Below are positions 1-21,282 of a DNA stretch of 64,000 bases, in pieces. The position numbers and the translations under genes were made by a program. Source of the DNA: Liolophura sinensis (Eukaryota > Mollusca > Polyplacophora > Chitonida > Chitonidae); NCBI RefSeq assembly GCF_032854445.1, contig NC_088304.1:2416001-2480000 (forward strand), given 5' to 3'. Each line of letters starts with the position of its first letter. Position 1 is the first letter of the stretch. The notes under the pieces were generated by a model. That model was not told the origin of the DNA. It ran no database searches and saw only the letters and a program-made list of their open reading frames with translations.

Positions 1-401
1 AGTTCAAAACAGCGCTAACAAATTCCGATTTCGGGGCCTCATTGGCCAACAGCTTACTGGCGTGAAACCGTCTATACTGTTCAGTCCAAGATGGCCTAGG
101 ACTGAAATGCAAACACTAGAAGTCCACATACATCCCGTCAACTTTGGAAGGTCCAATACCTCAACGTTGCCTTGATATAGGTATTCGATTTTATTCATTT
201 ATTTATTTGTTTGTTTTTTGACTGGAGCTTTACAGCTTTATAAAGAATATTATACAACGGTGGATGCGATTTTAAGTCTGAGGGTTTTGTAACTGAAAAA
301 TACTGAATACAGCGTATAACAATCATGTAATAAATGAACTAAAAGCTAAATAAATAAGTATTAGTGAGCTCAGTTCTACGAAAAATAAGCGATTTTCTTA
401 C

Positions 402-3400
402 CATAAATTGCGTCTTGAACTCTTTGATGAGCGTTTGAACATTTGATAAATGCTGGTGGTGCAGACGTTCGTAATCCCCGTTAAATTTTTTCAAGATGGG
501 AACCAAGCTGGGAAACAATCCTGCAATGTTAAGAGATATAATACGACATAGAGATTGGGCAATTAGAATCAATCAAAACTGACAGCATGTGCTAAAAAAA
601 CTAAATATTTTGAACAATGTTTTTGCTGTCATTTATAGTATTTAGATGAACAGTGGTTTAATCATCGTTTAACATCTGTAATGGTTTGCTTACTTGCTAA
701 TCCCGTCAAAGCGTTCTCTATATCCCCTTGTTGGAAATTCGCCCTCATGAATCTGAGTAGTAAATCTTCCTCATTCTCTAGAGAGTTCACCGGAAATCCA
801 AATGCTGCACGTGCAAAGGAATCCACGGCGTAACGGTCACACCAGCTGGAACATCAAAACGAGGGAATAGTTGATTGTTTGCACGGAGTTTATTCGGATA
901 GAGCAATACTAAATAATCTTCTAGGCATAGCGAATGATTCTCTGTTCAAAGACGATATCAGTTAGAAGCATCGACACACGTTTTTCTTTAATAAGTGACT
1001 GACAAGCCCCACAATAAAAAAAGGAAGTGTAAGTAAAGAAATGAACGCTTTCTAATCACGACTGAGCATTTAAAGGGAAAAAAGTATAGACTCATTCTGT
1101 CTTGAAGTTAAGTAAATAAAGGCCAAATGCTATACCTTTGGGTTTGGATCTTACACTTTCTCAGAAAGATATCATCCTACTGATATCTTTCAAAAGTAAT
1201 TCCGTTCAACAGGACTCTCAGAATTAGAAAAAATCTGTGTAACTTAGTCATATACGAAATTTTAAGTCAAATAGAGTAATTATACTTAGTGTAGCGCTCA
1301 TCTGAACGTTTTTAAAAAGATATATGCATTTTTGTTATTCTGCTGAGTATATTCTGACTGACAGTTGAAAAAGTACTGGTTATCACAGTTTTGGACATAG
1401 TGAACTTACTTGGCTATGTCTACAGGTTTGTTGATGTGAGCCATCAGGAGACTCGTCATTCCGTCAGCAACACTAGCGACCTCTCCAACCATCTGCAAGT
1501 ATGACGTAATCAATGCATAAAGCGATGATGTCACGAAGCATCACTAATCGTTGTGTACTTGAGAAAAGTGTGACGTGCATGTATGTAATACGGGTAAAGA
1601 TGTCTTTACTGTTGGCATTATTCATGACAATACTAATAAGACCTACGGGCGTAATTTGCACAGAGAATTGAAAATAATATACAGAATAGATTTGCAGATC
1701 GCAATCCAACAACAGGGCATACAGACGTAAAATTGCATTTTTTCCCATTTTTCTCTTTCATACTTTTAAAGAGGATGAGAGCATAACTATGAATTTTTAA
1801 AAATTGATCATTAACTTACTTCAGGTAATGAAGTAGCGTTGAAGGATGATGCAACTACCGCGCGTTCCCGTTTCCACTGGCTACCGGTAGCATTGACAAC
1901 GTTAATGTTGTCTGGCCAGTACAAAAATGGAACGCACTCCTGAAAAGAGAAATATTTATTTTTATAATCTCACAGATCTCATAAAGCTATATTTATTTTT
2001 CTGCACCTTTCAGCCAATACACTCCGGTTTGTTCCGCCTATAAAATTTTCCGCTGCCATATATTAAGTAAATAAATTTTTTTTACGTCATTAACAACTAA
2101 CTAACTAAATAACTAATTAACTAACTAAGTGAAAAAAATAATGTCAAAAGAACCATAGTTTAACAGCTAAACGATTGGTTAATTTATGCATGGTAAAGCT
2201 AATTATAAAATTACAAATTATTAAAGATAAAATTAAAGAGAAGGATAGAACTGTGTAAACAAGCTTACTGTTCTGTCCTGGAATTTGCTGAAGTCATTTC
2301 CCAAAATCTGTTTAATCAGTTCCGGATCTGAAACCACCAAGCTTGGTCTGAGGCCCTCGTAAAAACTGAAAAGTAACAACACTGACTGATATGGATCAAT
2401 AAATATACCCAGATCGTTCAATCAAATCAAACAGCACAAATAAAAAGAAAGAAATAACAACATCAAAAAGGATAACAAATAACTGTCGAAAACATTAATT
2501 TATTACATAAAAGAATGGTTTGTTATGGTTTTACATCACGTTATAGTCCGTTAACTTGTCGCCAATGTTCCGCTAGGAAAGCAATGTCAAAGTCAGTTTA
2601 ATTAAAGAAAACAGTTTAATTGGTGAATTAGAAAAAATATGAACGTCAGATGTATGCATGTGTAGAACTTGTGATATTAATTGTCACTAACTATAGGCAA
2701 TTTCGGTAGTGATTGTGAGAGATTTTATAGATAGCTGAATGTAGGCCACAAGTTTACAAAAGAGACCATAGCATAGTTTTCAAACGAGACATGTCGATCT
2801 AACTTAATCCTAGTTTATTTTTTGAGATTTCCAGACAAAACACAATAGTTCAGCTGCAATCAACACTTACCCGTAAACTTTTCCATAGTGTTTATACCAG
2901 TTCGAGAATACATCGAGTACAAACTAAAATAAATCAATATTACATATTAAAATTAATTACTTTTCGAAGTGATTTTCAAATATCTTAATTAGGTTGTATT
3001 GCTAATGCATGGATATTGATGAATATAAATAACGTGATACAGATGCAATTTTCCAGTTTTTAATATTACAATAAATAAATGAATAAATAAATATTTATTT
3101 TTAAATTATAAGAAAATTTTTAAAGTAATCGAAATGTTAAAAAATCCATTATCTTGAAAGTATGCATGAAAGAGTAAAATTATATGCAGTAAAAAGAAAA
3201 ATAAATGTCTACTTACTTTGGATTTGAATTCCAAAGAATTCCCGAATAGTAGAGAAGGTTTAGGGCCTCGAATTTTCAGCCGCTTAAATACTGCATAATT
3301 TTCCTGAAAATATCTGACAAAGTAAAAAAAAACACATCAGCTAGTGTGATTAAAAGAAAGATAAATTTAAATTCTGTTTTGTTTTGCCTTTGTTTTTGTT

Positions 3401-3994
3401 TTTTGTTTTGTTTTGTTTTTTTTTGTTTTTTGTTTCGTTCCGGGGTAAAATAAATTGGGTATTAATGGTATTAAATTTAAATTCTAATGTAGATGTTATT
3501 TTTCATTCCCCGTTAAAATGAATAAGTTAAACATGGTGACATGTTTACCTGACAATGTGCCCTTCTGAAAACATATAAGTGACATTACAGATTCAGTAGA
3601 TACATTTTCAAGAAAAATTCAAGATCCAAAGAAAATTGATTAAGTTCCAGAACAAATAGACAAGGATTTTTTGTTATATGTTTCATTTGCATGATTACCG
3701 ATTAAACAACCTACTGAAGCTCTTTTCAGTAATCTCAAAAAAAAAAAAAAAGATTGGGCAAATTTCTCGCCAATAATAGTCAAACTTTACACCCGTATTT
3801 ACCAGTTATTAAAACAGAAATAATAATTAGCACATAGAATGAATATCAAATCGAATCGAAAATTAAACTTACAAGTAAATGAGCGCCAGACAAAGGAAGA
3901 GCAGTGCAACTGGTACATAACGGAAGGATCCCAGAATTACGGCGACTCGTACATTGTGGAAAACAGCTGAGAGCGAACCAGTCAAAACAGCCAT
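402..3994 (-). CDS. Cytochrome P450, clan 3-like (CYP3/thromboxane-synthase type), N-terminal half; continues beyond the left edge
   Basis: Heme-thiolate monooxygenase, presumably of the endoplasmic reticulum. Eight exons join in one frame (281 codons): 3994-3873, 3313-3217, 2923-2871, 2365-2269, 1939-1820, 1492-1410, 845-694 and 520-402. Introns are GT/AG, with donors mostly GTAAGT or GTAAGC. Exon 1 starts MAVLTGSLSAVFHN and contains a hydrophobic anchor (VPVALLFLCLALIYL). Exon 2 carries the proline-rich hinge RGPKPSLLFGN. Exons 3-4 give WYKHYGKVYGFYEGLRPSLV and SDPELIKQIL (helix A/B region). Exon 5 contains WKRERAVVASSFNAT, the position of the helix C WxxxR motif. Exon 7 has RYAVDSFARAAFGFPVNS, typical of the clan 3 helix E/F region. 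The I-helix, ExxR and heme-Cys motifs would lie in exons left of the window. The most similar known families are CYP3 and CYP5A; the subfamily cannot be told. No stop or frameshift is seen. The start codon is the first ATG after a TATA box at 4105. Confidence 0.9.
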
Positions 3995-4104
3995 CGTATA
4001 GAATGGTTTATATCAACCAATGTCTCTATATTATCTGAGGCAATCCAGAGACGATTCCCGCTTGCCTCGGAACATACAGAGAGAGGGTGAGAAAGGCTGG
4101 CTAC

Positions 4105-4111
4105 TTTTATA
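4105..4111 (-). promoter_or_regulatory. TATA box of the P450 gene
   Basis: Minus-strand TATAAAA (context GGTATAAAAGTAGCC) lies about 110 bases upstream of the P450 ATG. Transcription would start near 4075-4080 and give an unspliced 5' UTR of about 80 bases. The call rests on sequence and position only. Confidence 0.6.
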
Positions 4112-4669
4112 CCTTGCTGGCGAGTTACCTTTGAACTAAGCCGTTTTTGTTTTCTGCACATTCGGTCAGTCCCGTACAGATACGGAGAGAGATAGGCGCC
4201 AGAAACTAGGTTTGGGATGCTCTGTACTTTTAGCGGTTCGCCAGTATCACACGAACAAGCCGGATATGTGACAATTGTGCTACCTTTTAGAACATTAATA
4301 CCTATCATTGGTCTTTCTATTATTCAGTATAATTTATTCATTGAATCATTTAATTTTACCTAGTTGTTGTCAATTACACTTTAATGTTTGAATTTTGTTT
4401 GAAGATAATTTGCACTCTCAGCTCATTATTATCTTGAAAGAAATGGGAAGGTTTAAATATGCTTCTCTCACAATAGGTCCTTTTGCGAAAATAACATAAC
4501 TCAGTTATTCGTTTTCAAAATGTTGTTGGGTTTTTTTTCTTTACCTTATTCATAAACTTCCTAGAATTTAATGACATTAGAGCAATACACTTCTCAAGTG
4601 TGACTTATATAGCTAAAGAAAATACTGTCACGGGACACAAGAAAGCTTACCGGATGAACAGGCCCTACA

Positions 4670-4885
4670 TAAATTCAGCACCCGCATAACTTTGGCCGTC
4701 GCATAACTTCCACACCTGCATAACTTTGGCCGTCGCATAACTTCCACACCTGCATAACTTCCCTACCCCCATAACTTTGGCTTCCGCGTACATGCAACCT
4801 CGGCAATCGCATAACTTCTACCTCCGCAAAGTTTTGGCTTCCCCATAACTTTGGCTTCCTCATAACTTCTGCATCCGCATTACTT
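4670..4885. repeat. Minisatellite, about 34-bp unit built on CATAACTT
   Basis: CATAACTTTGG and CATAACTTC half-units alternate for about 200 bases with moderate divergence. The open frame inside it is a repeat artefact. Confidence 0.75.
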
Positions 4886-5317
4886 TGGCACCCACACAGC
4901 GATTCTAAACTACTTTCGGGTTATAAGTATGAAGCCAGCGGATAGAGTGGAGGACATACGGACGGACGGATTTGCGGACGAACGCTAAATGTGATAGAGG
5001 AACTGACGTACAGACACTCGTGCGGACTATTTAATGGGTCAGGGAACGAATCCGCCGATGAAGTGAGGAAGAGATCTGCGGGGGTTTCGCTAAGCATCAC
5101 AGAATATTTGTATAATTTAGAATAAACTATATCTGTTGTTTTAAAGGAGTCAGTAACTATAGTAAATCACTCATACAAATGTTATGAATATCGTGTGTAT
5201 GGTTCTTTACATATATACTTAATATTAAATGTTCATGAAATAGGCCGGATTGCCAAAGAGAACGGTCTTATGTGGATGTTTGGCGCCAAGATGGCCACAA
5301 CGATCGAAAGCGAATCA

Positions 5318-5890
5318 CATTTGTAAGGTGGCCAATATACGACATTTTCCTTTTTCTTACCTTTTGTGAGTACGACGTTAAACCCCAAGCACTCACTCAC
5401 TCACTCTTACCTTTTGTAACTTTTTCTTAGGTTTTCACCAGGGTGAAAAGGTTTTCACCTGTGTGGAAACGGTTCTGGGTGAAAAGATGGGAAACGTTTC
5501 CACCCAGGTGGAAACTCACGTGATGCAAGAAGCCTCGTTCTCGCTTCCGTGGGCAGCCGAACTTTAGGACGGGTTATTAATGGAAGATGAATCATTTTGA
5601 CTACAGATAAAATTGTGGAGACACTCTGTAGGGAGGTCGTGTGGAATTCCATGTGACTTGCCTCATCCACGCCTTTCTCCGTCATACTGAAGTTCTTACG
5701 TTTTGTAGTTCATCATCATTCTGCCCACGGAAATGAGAACGAGGCTTCTTGCATCACGTGAGTTTACACCTGGGCGAAAACATGAAAACCGTTTGCACCT
5801 GGGTGAAAATGGTTTCATCCATGTGAAAACCTAAGAAAAAGTTACAAAAGTTAAGAAAAAAAGGAAAAATGTCGTATATGGGCTACCGTA
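5318..5890. mobile_element. Foldback element with long imperfect terminal inverted repeats, about 570 bp
   Basis: The left arm reads GGCCAATATACGACATTTTCC inward from about 5330, and the right arm ends GGAAAAATGTCGTATATGGGC near 5883. Paired inner segments include CACGTGATGCAAGAAGCCTC (5518 onward) and its complement (about 5742-5762), and GTTTTCACC runs against GGTGAAAA runs. The left arm carries an extra stretch at 5363-5408 ending in ACTC repeats, which looks like a short SINE-tail insertion. No coding capacity is visible, so it is a non-autonomous foldback or MITE-like element. Confidence 0.75.
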
Positions 5891-8010
5891 CATTTGGCAT
5901 CACTTTAATATGTGATGCCAAGATGTGTTTGCCTTTAATGGTTGAAATATTAATTATTGAAAAATAGTTTCCTATAAAAACGTAATTTTCAATGTGAAAA
6001 TATACATCTTCTACAACAAAACCAGAAGAAAAATCTGTAAAATACAAGTCTACTCATATCCCAACCATTCTGTGTTATAAACCATTGCACTATATATCGG
6101 GCCCTATTTATGGCCCTGTGTAAGGAAAACATACCAAAAATTCAAATCAAGTTGCCCAAATAAACCACCCCATAAACTAGGCAGGGGAGTTGCCCTAGAA
6201 CCTCACACCAGAACCTTATAGGCTTCTAAATGGTCGACTCTGGCACTTTGGACCACTTGTACGTATCAGATATGAAGCAGAGATAACGCAGGCTTAAATA
6301 AATCTCTCAGAGACAATGACTTGCTATTTTAGGACTTTCTCTTCTATAAATAGACCGGATTATCTACAGACGACTGTATTTCGGACTTGATTTTTATCTT
6401 AATGGTTGTTTGTCTGAAAATTGGGTTATAGATATACCAAGGCTGCTGCACTATTAGTACTGAGTACGGCTAGGTGACTTGGGGTACTTTTATCTGAGGC
6501 GAAGCTGCACATCCGATATCCATATACCAGGGGCCAATCTGGGAGCCTAGATTAACTTGGGTAAAATTGTACTAAAGCATGTTTTTAAGAATTTGATTTT
6601 GATTACGATTGTAGGCTAAAATCATATTTATAAAATGGACCTAAGGATCTTACCCGCTATGTGGCAAATCAGACATCCTATTACCAGAATAACCCCAAGT
6701 CTAAGGAGCAATTCTGACAACAAAGTTTTTATATGGGGCTAAAATTAAACGCCACACTTAAGAATAATTCGCCTTTACAACGGGGGCAAGAGTAGGTCTA
6801 ATGCGTGAGGAAAACCGTATGGAGATGCAGGTGCCCCTGTACTGACATTAACCTGGGAATCGGAAAATGTATCTGTGGCCTCAGTAAGATCTCGCGAGAT
6901 CTTGACAGACTCATGTTCAGTAAGTTTCATGATGAAGCGTATACTTGGGTTTCATTCGTCGAAGGTTATAACATATAACCATGGAAGTCTAGACATTTTT
7001 TTCTAAATAGTCCTCAAAACGATTGAGAAATTGAGAAAAAAATATTTACAGGGGAAAATATCACCGTCCATCTACGCTTCTACACTTTTTCCAAAGAGGA
7101 AACATCTTGGAATTCTGACGCAATTCTGTAGTGGAGAAATAACTCGCAACAGTTATTTCTCCTACTTAAACGTTTTTGTAGTAATGTAACAACTATCGAT
7201 TATATTTCAAGAATCGCGGGTGTAATTTCAATCAAATAATAATAATAAAACGTTAGAACGTAAATTGGCGTCAGTGGATGCTCTTTCGTGCTGGCGGAGC
7301 CGCTTTATTTGCATAGTGGAATATAACAGGTAGCATATTTGGTCTTTTGTGACGGTGTTAAAAAGTTTTAGCGCAAGAGCGTTAGAGCTTTTAGCCAATG
7401 GGAGTTCAGCCGATTACATTCTATGAGCATACGTTTAAAATCGTTTAAAAGGAAAAGAAATTTTGCATTCTTCCAAACCATCAAGTACATGTCGTTATTG
7501 TACATAATATGTCCTTGCAAATATGCCAAACATATAGCAAATCGGTCTTTAAACATTTTTGAACCCTACAAGCCCTATATTTTTTGATACAGTTTAACGA
7601 TTTCAGACGTAGACAAAAGGTATATGGCCTTTTGAATGAAACATTTTGCTGTCATGTAACCTAGCAATATTTGAAATTTTAGTTTTTGGTATGTTGATCG
7701 CATTTTGCGACAAATCCGTAAAGAAACAGACCCAGAAAAGAAATAAGCCCTGGCCAATTTGTGATTAAAACTGTCAAACTCAGGAAGCATACGCATAATA
7801 TTCAAAACCTAACATTTTTGTCACAAGACAAATTCGGTATAATCAGTGCATCTCCACAGTTTTCATGATATAAATGTAGTTTTTGCAAACTTAATTTGTC
7901 CTAACGTGCTGTATCCGCATATTAAATATCAGCTCAATCGAATTAACCGTTCTCGAGAAAAAGACATCTTAACGTTTCTTTATCGATGGCAGTATGGTGG
8001 AAAAATAGAT
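5891..8010. other. Gene-free stretch
   Basis: AT-rich unique-looking DNA. Short open frames at 7368-7805 (minus) and 7846-8031 (plus) have no recognisable motifs, no supporting splice context and ordinary length for this base composition. Nothing else is supported. Confidence 0.5.
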
Positions 8011-8011
8011 A

Positions 8012-8375
8012 ACGCATCTATGAGTGAGTGAATGAGTGAGTGAGTGAGTGCTGCGGTTTAAGTCATACTCAACAATTTTTCAGTCATATGACGACGAAGG
8101 AATCCTTAGAGTGCATGTAATGTGCCTCCTTGTAGCAGGATGGATTTCTACCGTTCTTTTATCTAGTGCTGCTTCAATGAGACGACTTACCGAAGGCAAG
8201 TAAACCCGAGCCATTATACTGATACAAGTCAACCACTATCCCCTTCATGCTGATCGCCAAGCGAGGAAGTTACAACTTCCTCTTTTAAGGATATAGGTGT
8301 GACCCGACCCAGGATTGATCCTGGATCCACCGCCTCCCGAAGCGGGCACTCTACCAATTGTGCTATCGGGAGCCG
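8012..8375 (-). mobile_element. tRNA-derived SINE with ACTC-type tail (family B)
   Basis: On the minus strand a tRNA-like head (about 8372-8297) begins GGCTCCCGATAGCACAATTG and has an A-box-like TAGCACAATTGGTAGAGTGC and a B-box-like GGATCAATCC. A body follows with a TCATATGACG core near 8083. The element ends in a CACTCACT tail (8012-8050 as TGAGTGAG on plus). The anticodon arm pairs poorly, so this is a SINE head rather than a tRNA gene. Diverged copies of the body occur at 11.8 kb and 30.8 kb. Confidence 0.75.
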
Positions 8376-11300
8376 GTCAGCTCATCAGTGCGTTGGCATA
8401 TTGAAAACTGTTCTTCTTGTGTCTCAGTGGTCATTTGTAATGGGTATATCATTACTTCGGTTTCCATGACGCCATTTCTGAGTTGAATAAGTGGCCAATC
8501 CTTGCCTTGAGAAATCTAATGCTGTTTCTCACACGTCTCTAGGTTTATTTGTAAATGTGATAAGAAAACTTTTTTTTCTTATTTTGATGATGTCACTTCC
8601 GGTCCGTTAATATGACAATTCGCTATATATGAGTCAGCGTTAATTTTTTGTGGAATTATTGTTTCCTCTACTCTCCCATTTTGTTCACTGATGGCTCAAA
8701 TTCACTCCGGGCCATACGTCATAATTTTAAGACATTCTGAAATGTCATGATTTTCTCACAGACCGTTGTCGTTAAAAACGTGACACAGTTTTTCCGATAA
8801 TAATAATAATACTAACGATTTCTATAGAGTTTCAAGCCGAAACCTCGGATAAATATGGAATGAAACAAAAACAAAAAGTGACGACAAAGATTAATGAGCA
8901 CAAAGGGAAGACTGTAAAATGCACTGAAAAGTTGAAAAAATCAACTGGTTTCTTTGACAGTCGAACGATATATGTAGTTGTTAAATGTCTCCACTTTCGT
9001 GGTGTTGACAGTGTAAGCCATACAAATCACACCAGCACGAGGTTAACAAAATACTGCAGTGCCATTTTGTGACGTTGCCACCACGTATGCATATAGTTTA
9101 CAAACGAAATACACATGATGGGAACATTGGACACCTTGGGTCCTCTGAAACAGAAAATCGACAGACAGACGTCTTGGTATTCCTTCTGATGTATACGCCC
9201 TATTTAGAGGCTTACACAGTATTCAACCAGAGTTACGCTGTTGTACTTTACGTATTTCTTCATTTATTAGTAGATGAACACTCTTCTCGCAAATATTTCA
9301 CTTACATGAAGTCGATATGCAGGTTTCAATGCGACGGAAATCATCGCCCTTCTCAGCGCGCGTAATAAAAATGTGTTGATTAAACAGCCTGCAGCTGAAT
9401 TTTTGCTTCCTAACACGTAGATCATGGTCGACTTTGAGATTTCAGATGAACAGCGTTCTACTAGAAAATTTCTCCTTTACTATGCTGTGTTACATATTCA
9501 TCACTCAGCTTATTAAAAGTGCATTTCACCCACCATTATCTGGTCGTGAGATATGATCGATAAATTATTTGACAACACTCGAGACGAGCAGGCCTGTGAG
9601 AATGTCACTAAATGCAGCCAATTATCAGATACAGGGGGTAAATTTAGAAATCCTGTGATAAGGTAAGTTATAAATAAACTGAAGCTGATGCGCTGTTGCT
9701 TTTATGTTATCACTTGTAAACAGATTGATAGACGCGAACAATACACTTGTTATCAAAGGGCATCTACTACTAACTCGTATTTAACATATAGGAAATTAAG
9801 TCGGTGATAAGTCGTGTAGTTCATTGGATGATATTCTAATTGTTAATCTGACGGGCCTTCTCATGTATAAAATACGATGTGATTCTGAATGATACGGAGC
9901 CATAAAAGTGAGATGGTGAAAAAAAATTTTTTTGGAAGAAAAAAAAAAAAGAATTATTTCAGTGAAAAAAACCAAATGACATGTCAAAATTTGGGGGAAG
10001 AGAAAACCCTCGGCTTTAAAAGTCGGGTCCCCGAGTTTAGAAGTCGGTGCCCTGACCTAACTGACCAATCACAGGTCGTTTGGCATCACACCGCCAAAAT
10101 GGCAGCCACAGACGAGCATCTCTACATGTTCTGACTAGGATCTCACCGTGAGATAAATAACTTGTATTCTGCATCAAGAACGAGGATTACAATGGACATG
10201 ATCGCCCACACAGGTTAATTCCAGTCTGTTTAAAAGCACATATTCTCAGCTGCCACGCTGCAGTGCTTGTGAAACATCTACATGTACGGCTTTGCTTGAT
10301 GGGCACGACTAGGTCTATGCAGAAAAACAGTGACGTACTGAAAGAATAAAAGAGTACAGCACTTTAGACCGGTTAGTTTTAGGCGGGCAATGCATTTCCC
10401 TTTGTCAACTAGGCGGATTATATATAATCAGATTTCAAAGAGACATATATGGACTGAAGAAAAATAAAATACAAAATACAGCGTGCAAAAGCCCCGCCCT
10501 TGTATGGCCCAGTTGAGTTCTTTCAATCTTAATTGCAACAGCTATATGTGAGACACCATTCAAATACATGTACTAGGTCCAGGAAGGGAGGAACTAAGGC
10601 AAGTCGTACATACGTTAGGACCAAAGACCTTAGCTTTATTTCACATTCATGTCTGAGGACGGTGGTGAAAAGTTTTATACTTATCGTAGTATCTGGTTGA
10701 GTGTTTATTAATAGTTATCTCAGATTGATGGGGGTTATACTATAGATCGTGTTGGCGCTCCTCGTCGTCTGTATTCACGTGTATGTAAAACCAGTCTTAC
10801 TAGCTACCAAAATTGCCTTTGGTCAGTGACACGTAACAACACAAGTTCTACACGTGGATATGTAGGAAGGTCATATTCTTGCACACAAAATGAAGTTAGA
10901 TCACTTTTTTTCTACTTCTACCGTGTAAGCTCGGTTTCGACGGCAAGTGGCTCGAGTGACGCCATAAACTAAATCCTGTTTTTGACACCGCCATATTTGA
11001 TATTGTTCGCGCATTTTAGTATAAGATAACCTTAATAACTGAAATGTAGATTTTTTTCTTACAGTGTTTGATCTCATGGCAGTATGGTTTAGGAGATTTG
11101 CATGTTAGAAAGTTCTGTTTTTAAAAAACAATGTGTTCTGACAGTAGTGTAGCTGTTTTACTGTGTGGAGTTTGTCCTAACCGCATGCTGGTGCAGCTAT
11201 TGTAAAACAACTTACTCCCTTGAATAGTAATCACCTCATCCTAGGCATTGAGAGGTTGGTGTTGAAATTAGGATTATGGGATTTAATATTATGAACTAGA

Positions 11301-11789
11301 AAGAGTATTCTAGCTGCATTTTTCTTGCAATAATATAAACTTACATCATGTCTATGTGTAGAGCTTGTGTTGTTACTTGTAGCTAAGGAAAGGCGATTTT
11401 GGTGGCGAGTATAACTGATTTTACATAAAGCTGAATACAGGCGACTGGCTTAAGTAATGAGCTATAGTATTGTACACGATCTGGATACTGGTCTCACTCA
11501 TTCGCTAAAACCATTTCTTTCATACTGAAGCTCAGTATGGAATCCAGGTGTCGATGCTTGAGTTTTCAAATATTTGAAGAGGCCATACTGGATATTTTAG
11601 CCAAAAAAGAAATCGATAAGCGCAATCCAGTAGAATTTTTGTTATTATTTTAGAATTTTAGAATAGCCCAAATAATTACCTTTGGCGAAATATCAGACTC
11701 GTCTGTGCAAGTCTGTGTAAAAGTTCAAAATCGGTCATAAAAATCATAAAATTTCAAAGTTAAGTGTGTATGTGTAGATGTATCTTTGG
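8376..11789. other. Gene-free stretch
   Basis: Several short plus-strand frames (8860-9072, 9069-9365, 9889-10134) lack recognisable domains, and none joins convincingly to another by splice sites. A poly-A rich patch lies near 9918-9950. No gene is called. Confidence 0.5.
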
Positions 11790-12040
11790 TCGAACCTGAA
11801 AATTTCCCAGTCATATGACGTGTGCGTGTAACAGTTCGAGTCCATGTAGCCAAAGTATTGCTGCTACTGAAGTATCATGTCGAGGGTACCAGACATGACA
11901 ACCCACCCGGTCACATTATACTGACACCAAACAGGACACCCCACCCAGTCACATGATACTGACACCGGGTGAAGCATTCATGTTTCCTGGCTCTCATATC
12001 TCAGTGCTGAGCGCCATGCCGGGCAGCAACAAGTTCAAAC
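11790..12040 (-). mobile_element. Diverged copy of SINE family B body
   Basis: Shares the CAGTCATATGACG core, the phrase CACATTATACTGACACC and the terminal GCCATGCCGGGCAGCAACAAG-like block with the 8.0 kb copy (there CATTATACTGATAC and GCCAAGCGAGGAAGTTACAA). The internal part around 11905-11970 is partly duplicated. The tRNA-like head is not recognisable. Confidence 0.55.
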
Positions 12041-12206
12041 TTTAGAATCAAATTTAACACTGTAAATTATCCAGGTACGAGTTACGTTATTTACTGAAGG
12101 GAATAATTTGAACAAATTCTTGGTAACTACAGAAAAAAAATTTTATTGGATTACAGAATATAGATTTGTCTTCAAAAATTCTCCGGTGTAGCCTCTGTAA
12201 ATTAGG

Positions 12207-12395
12207 CTGCATGAGGATTTACATGAGGATTCACATGAGGATTTACATGAGGATTCACATGAGGATTTACATGAGGATTCACATGAGGATTTACATGAGG
12301 ATTCACATGAGGATTTACATGAGGATTCACATGAGGATTCACATGAGGATTCACATGAGGATTTACATGAGGATTCACATGAGGATTCACATGTG
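12207..12395. repeat. Minisatellite, 12-bp unit (ACATGAGGATTY)n
   Basis: About 15 copies alternate ...GATTTACATGAG and ...GATTCACATGAG, making a 24-bp higher-order unit. Both strands stay open (MRIYMRIH repeats on plus, NPHV repeats on minus) only because the unit is a multiple of three. Confidence 0.9.
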
Positions 12396-12897
12396 TCGAA
12401 GCTAGTGGCTCACCTGAGCTGATCAAACAATAGTTAAAACAATCCACGAAAACGACATAAATGCATTTCAAATCTTTATTACATTTCACAATGTGTATAT
12501 AATTATCACAAAATGTAATTAAGCACAATAGAATTAATTATAAAAAATAAAATTTAATTATACATATTATACAAAATAAAATTTAATTATAAAATATATC
12601 ATGGATTATATATTAACCTCAGCAAAATTTACAGAAATTCGACTCAGCTGTGTAAGAATTTTGTGCAACGTTTCAGCAGCTGCTACTCCCAATGAGATGG
12701 ATCTAACATTCTCACTTTGTTATCTTCTTCATTATGATGACAATAACGATAAAAATAAAACGGCAATGATCACGACGTTGATAATAAGGGTATACTCTCT
12801 CGGATATATGCGTTTTCTCGGGAATAGTCGATCTTAAGCAGTTAAAATAAAACAGCACTGTGGAGGAAATCCGTGATAAATATTGTCCCTTCGTGGT

Positions 12898-13065
12898 CCT
12901 AGGGTTACGATATAACGTTAATGGTCACAGCGTGGTCCCATGGTTAAGACATAACATCCATGGTTACAGAGTGGTCCCATGGTTACGACATAACGTCCAT
13001 GGTTACAGAGTGGTCCCATGGTTACGACATAACGTCCATGGTTACAGCCTGATGCCCATAGTTAC
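12898..13065. repeat. Tandem repeat, 39-bp unit
   Basis: About four copies of a unit containing GTGGTCCCATGGTTACGACA and TAACGTCCATGGTTACAGA. It lies just downstream of the P1 stop codon and may be part of its 3' UTR or flank. Confidence 0.8.
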
Positions 13066-13257
13066 AACGTCACGATCATTGTGGCAGGCTCTGCTCCACT
13101 GGTTCATAATTTTTCCTCGTTATTTCGTGACATTTATACAGACCTATACAGATCCATTTTTGTGGATCATTACACAGACACATAGACAGATATACAAACA
13201 CCGTGTTACCTCTATCACCTCTATTACGACTGTTGATGTGCCCAAATCGTCTTGTCC

Positions 13258-21282
<8,025 letters not shown>

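Noticed and set aside
4-198. 64-codon minus-strand frame at the left edge as the next P450 exon
   Set aside because: It shows no P450 helix H/I motif, and no acceptor continues the phase-0 frame left by exon 8 without a stop. The next exon is probably outside the window.
8297-8372. A functional tRNA gene (Pro-like)
   Set aside because: A and B boxes are present but the anticodon stem pairs poorly, and the sequence continues into a SINE body with a repeat tail.
12166-12528. Repeat proteins MRIYMRIH (plus) and NPHV (minus)
   Set aside because: Both are translations of a 12-bp minisatellite on opposite strands, with no start context or flanking coding sequence.
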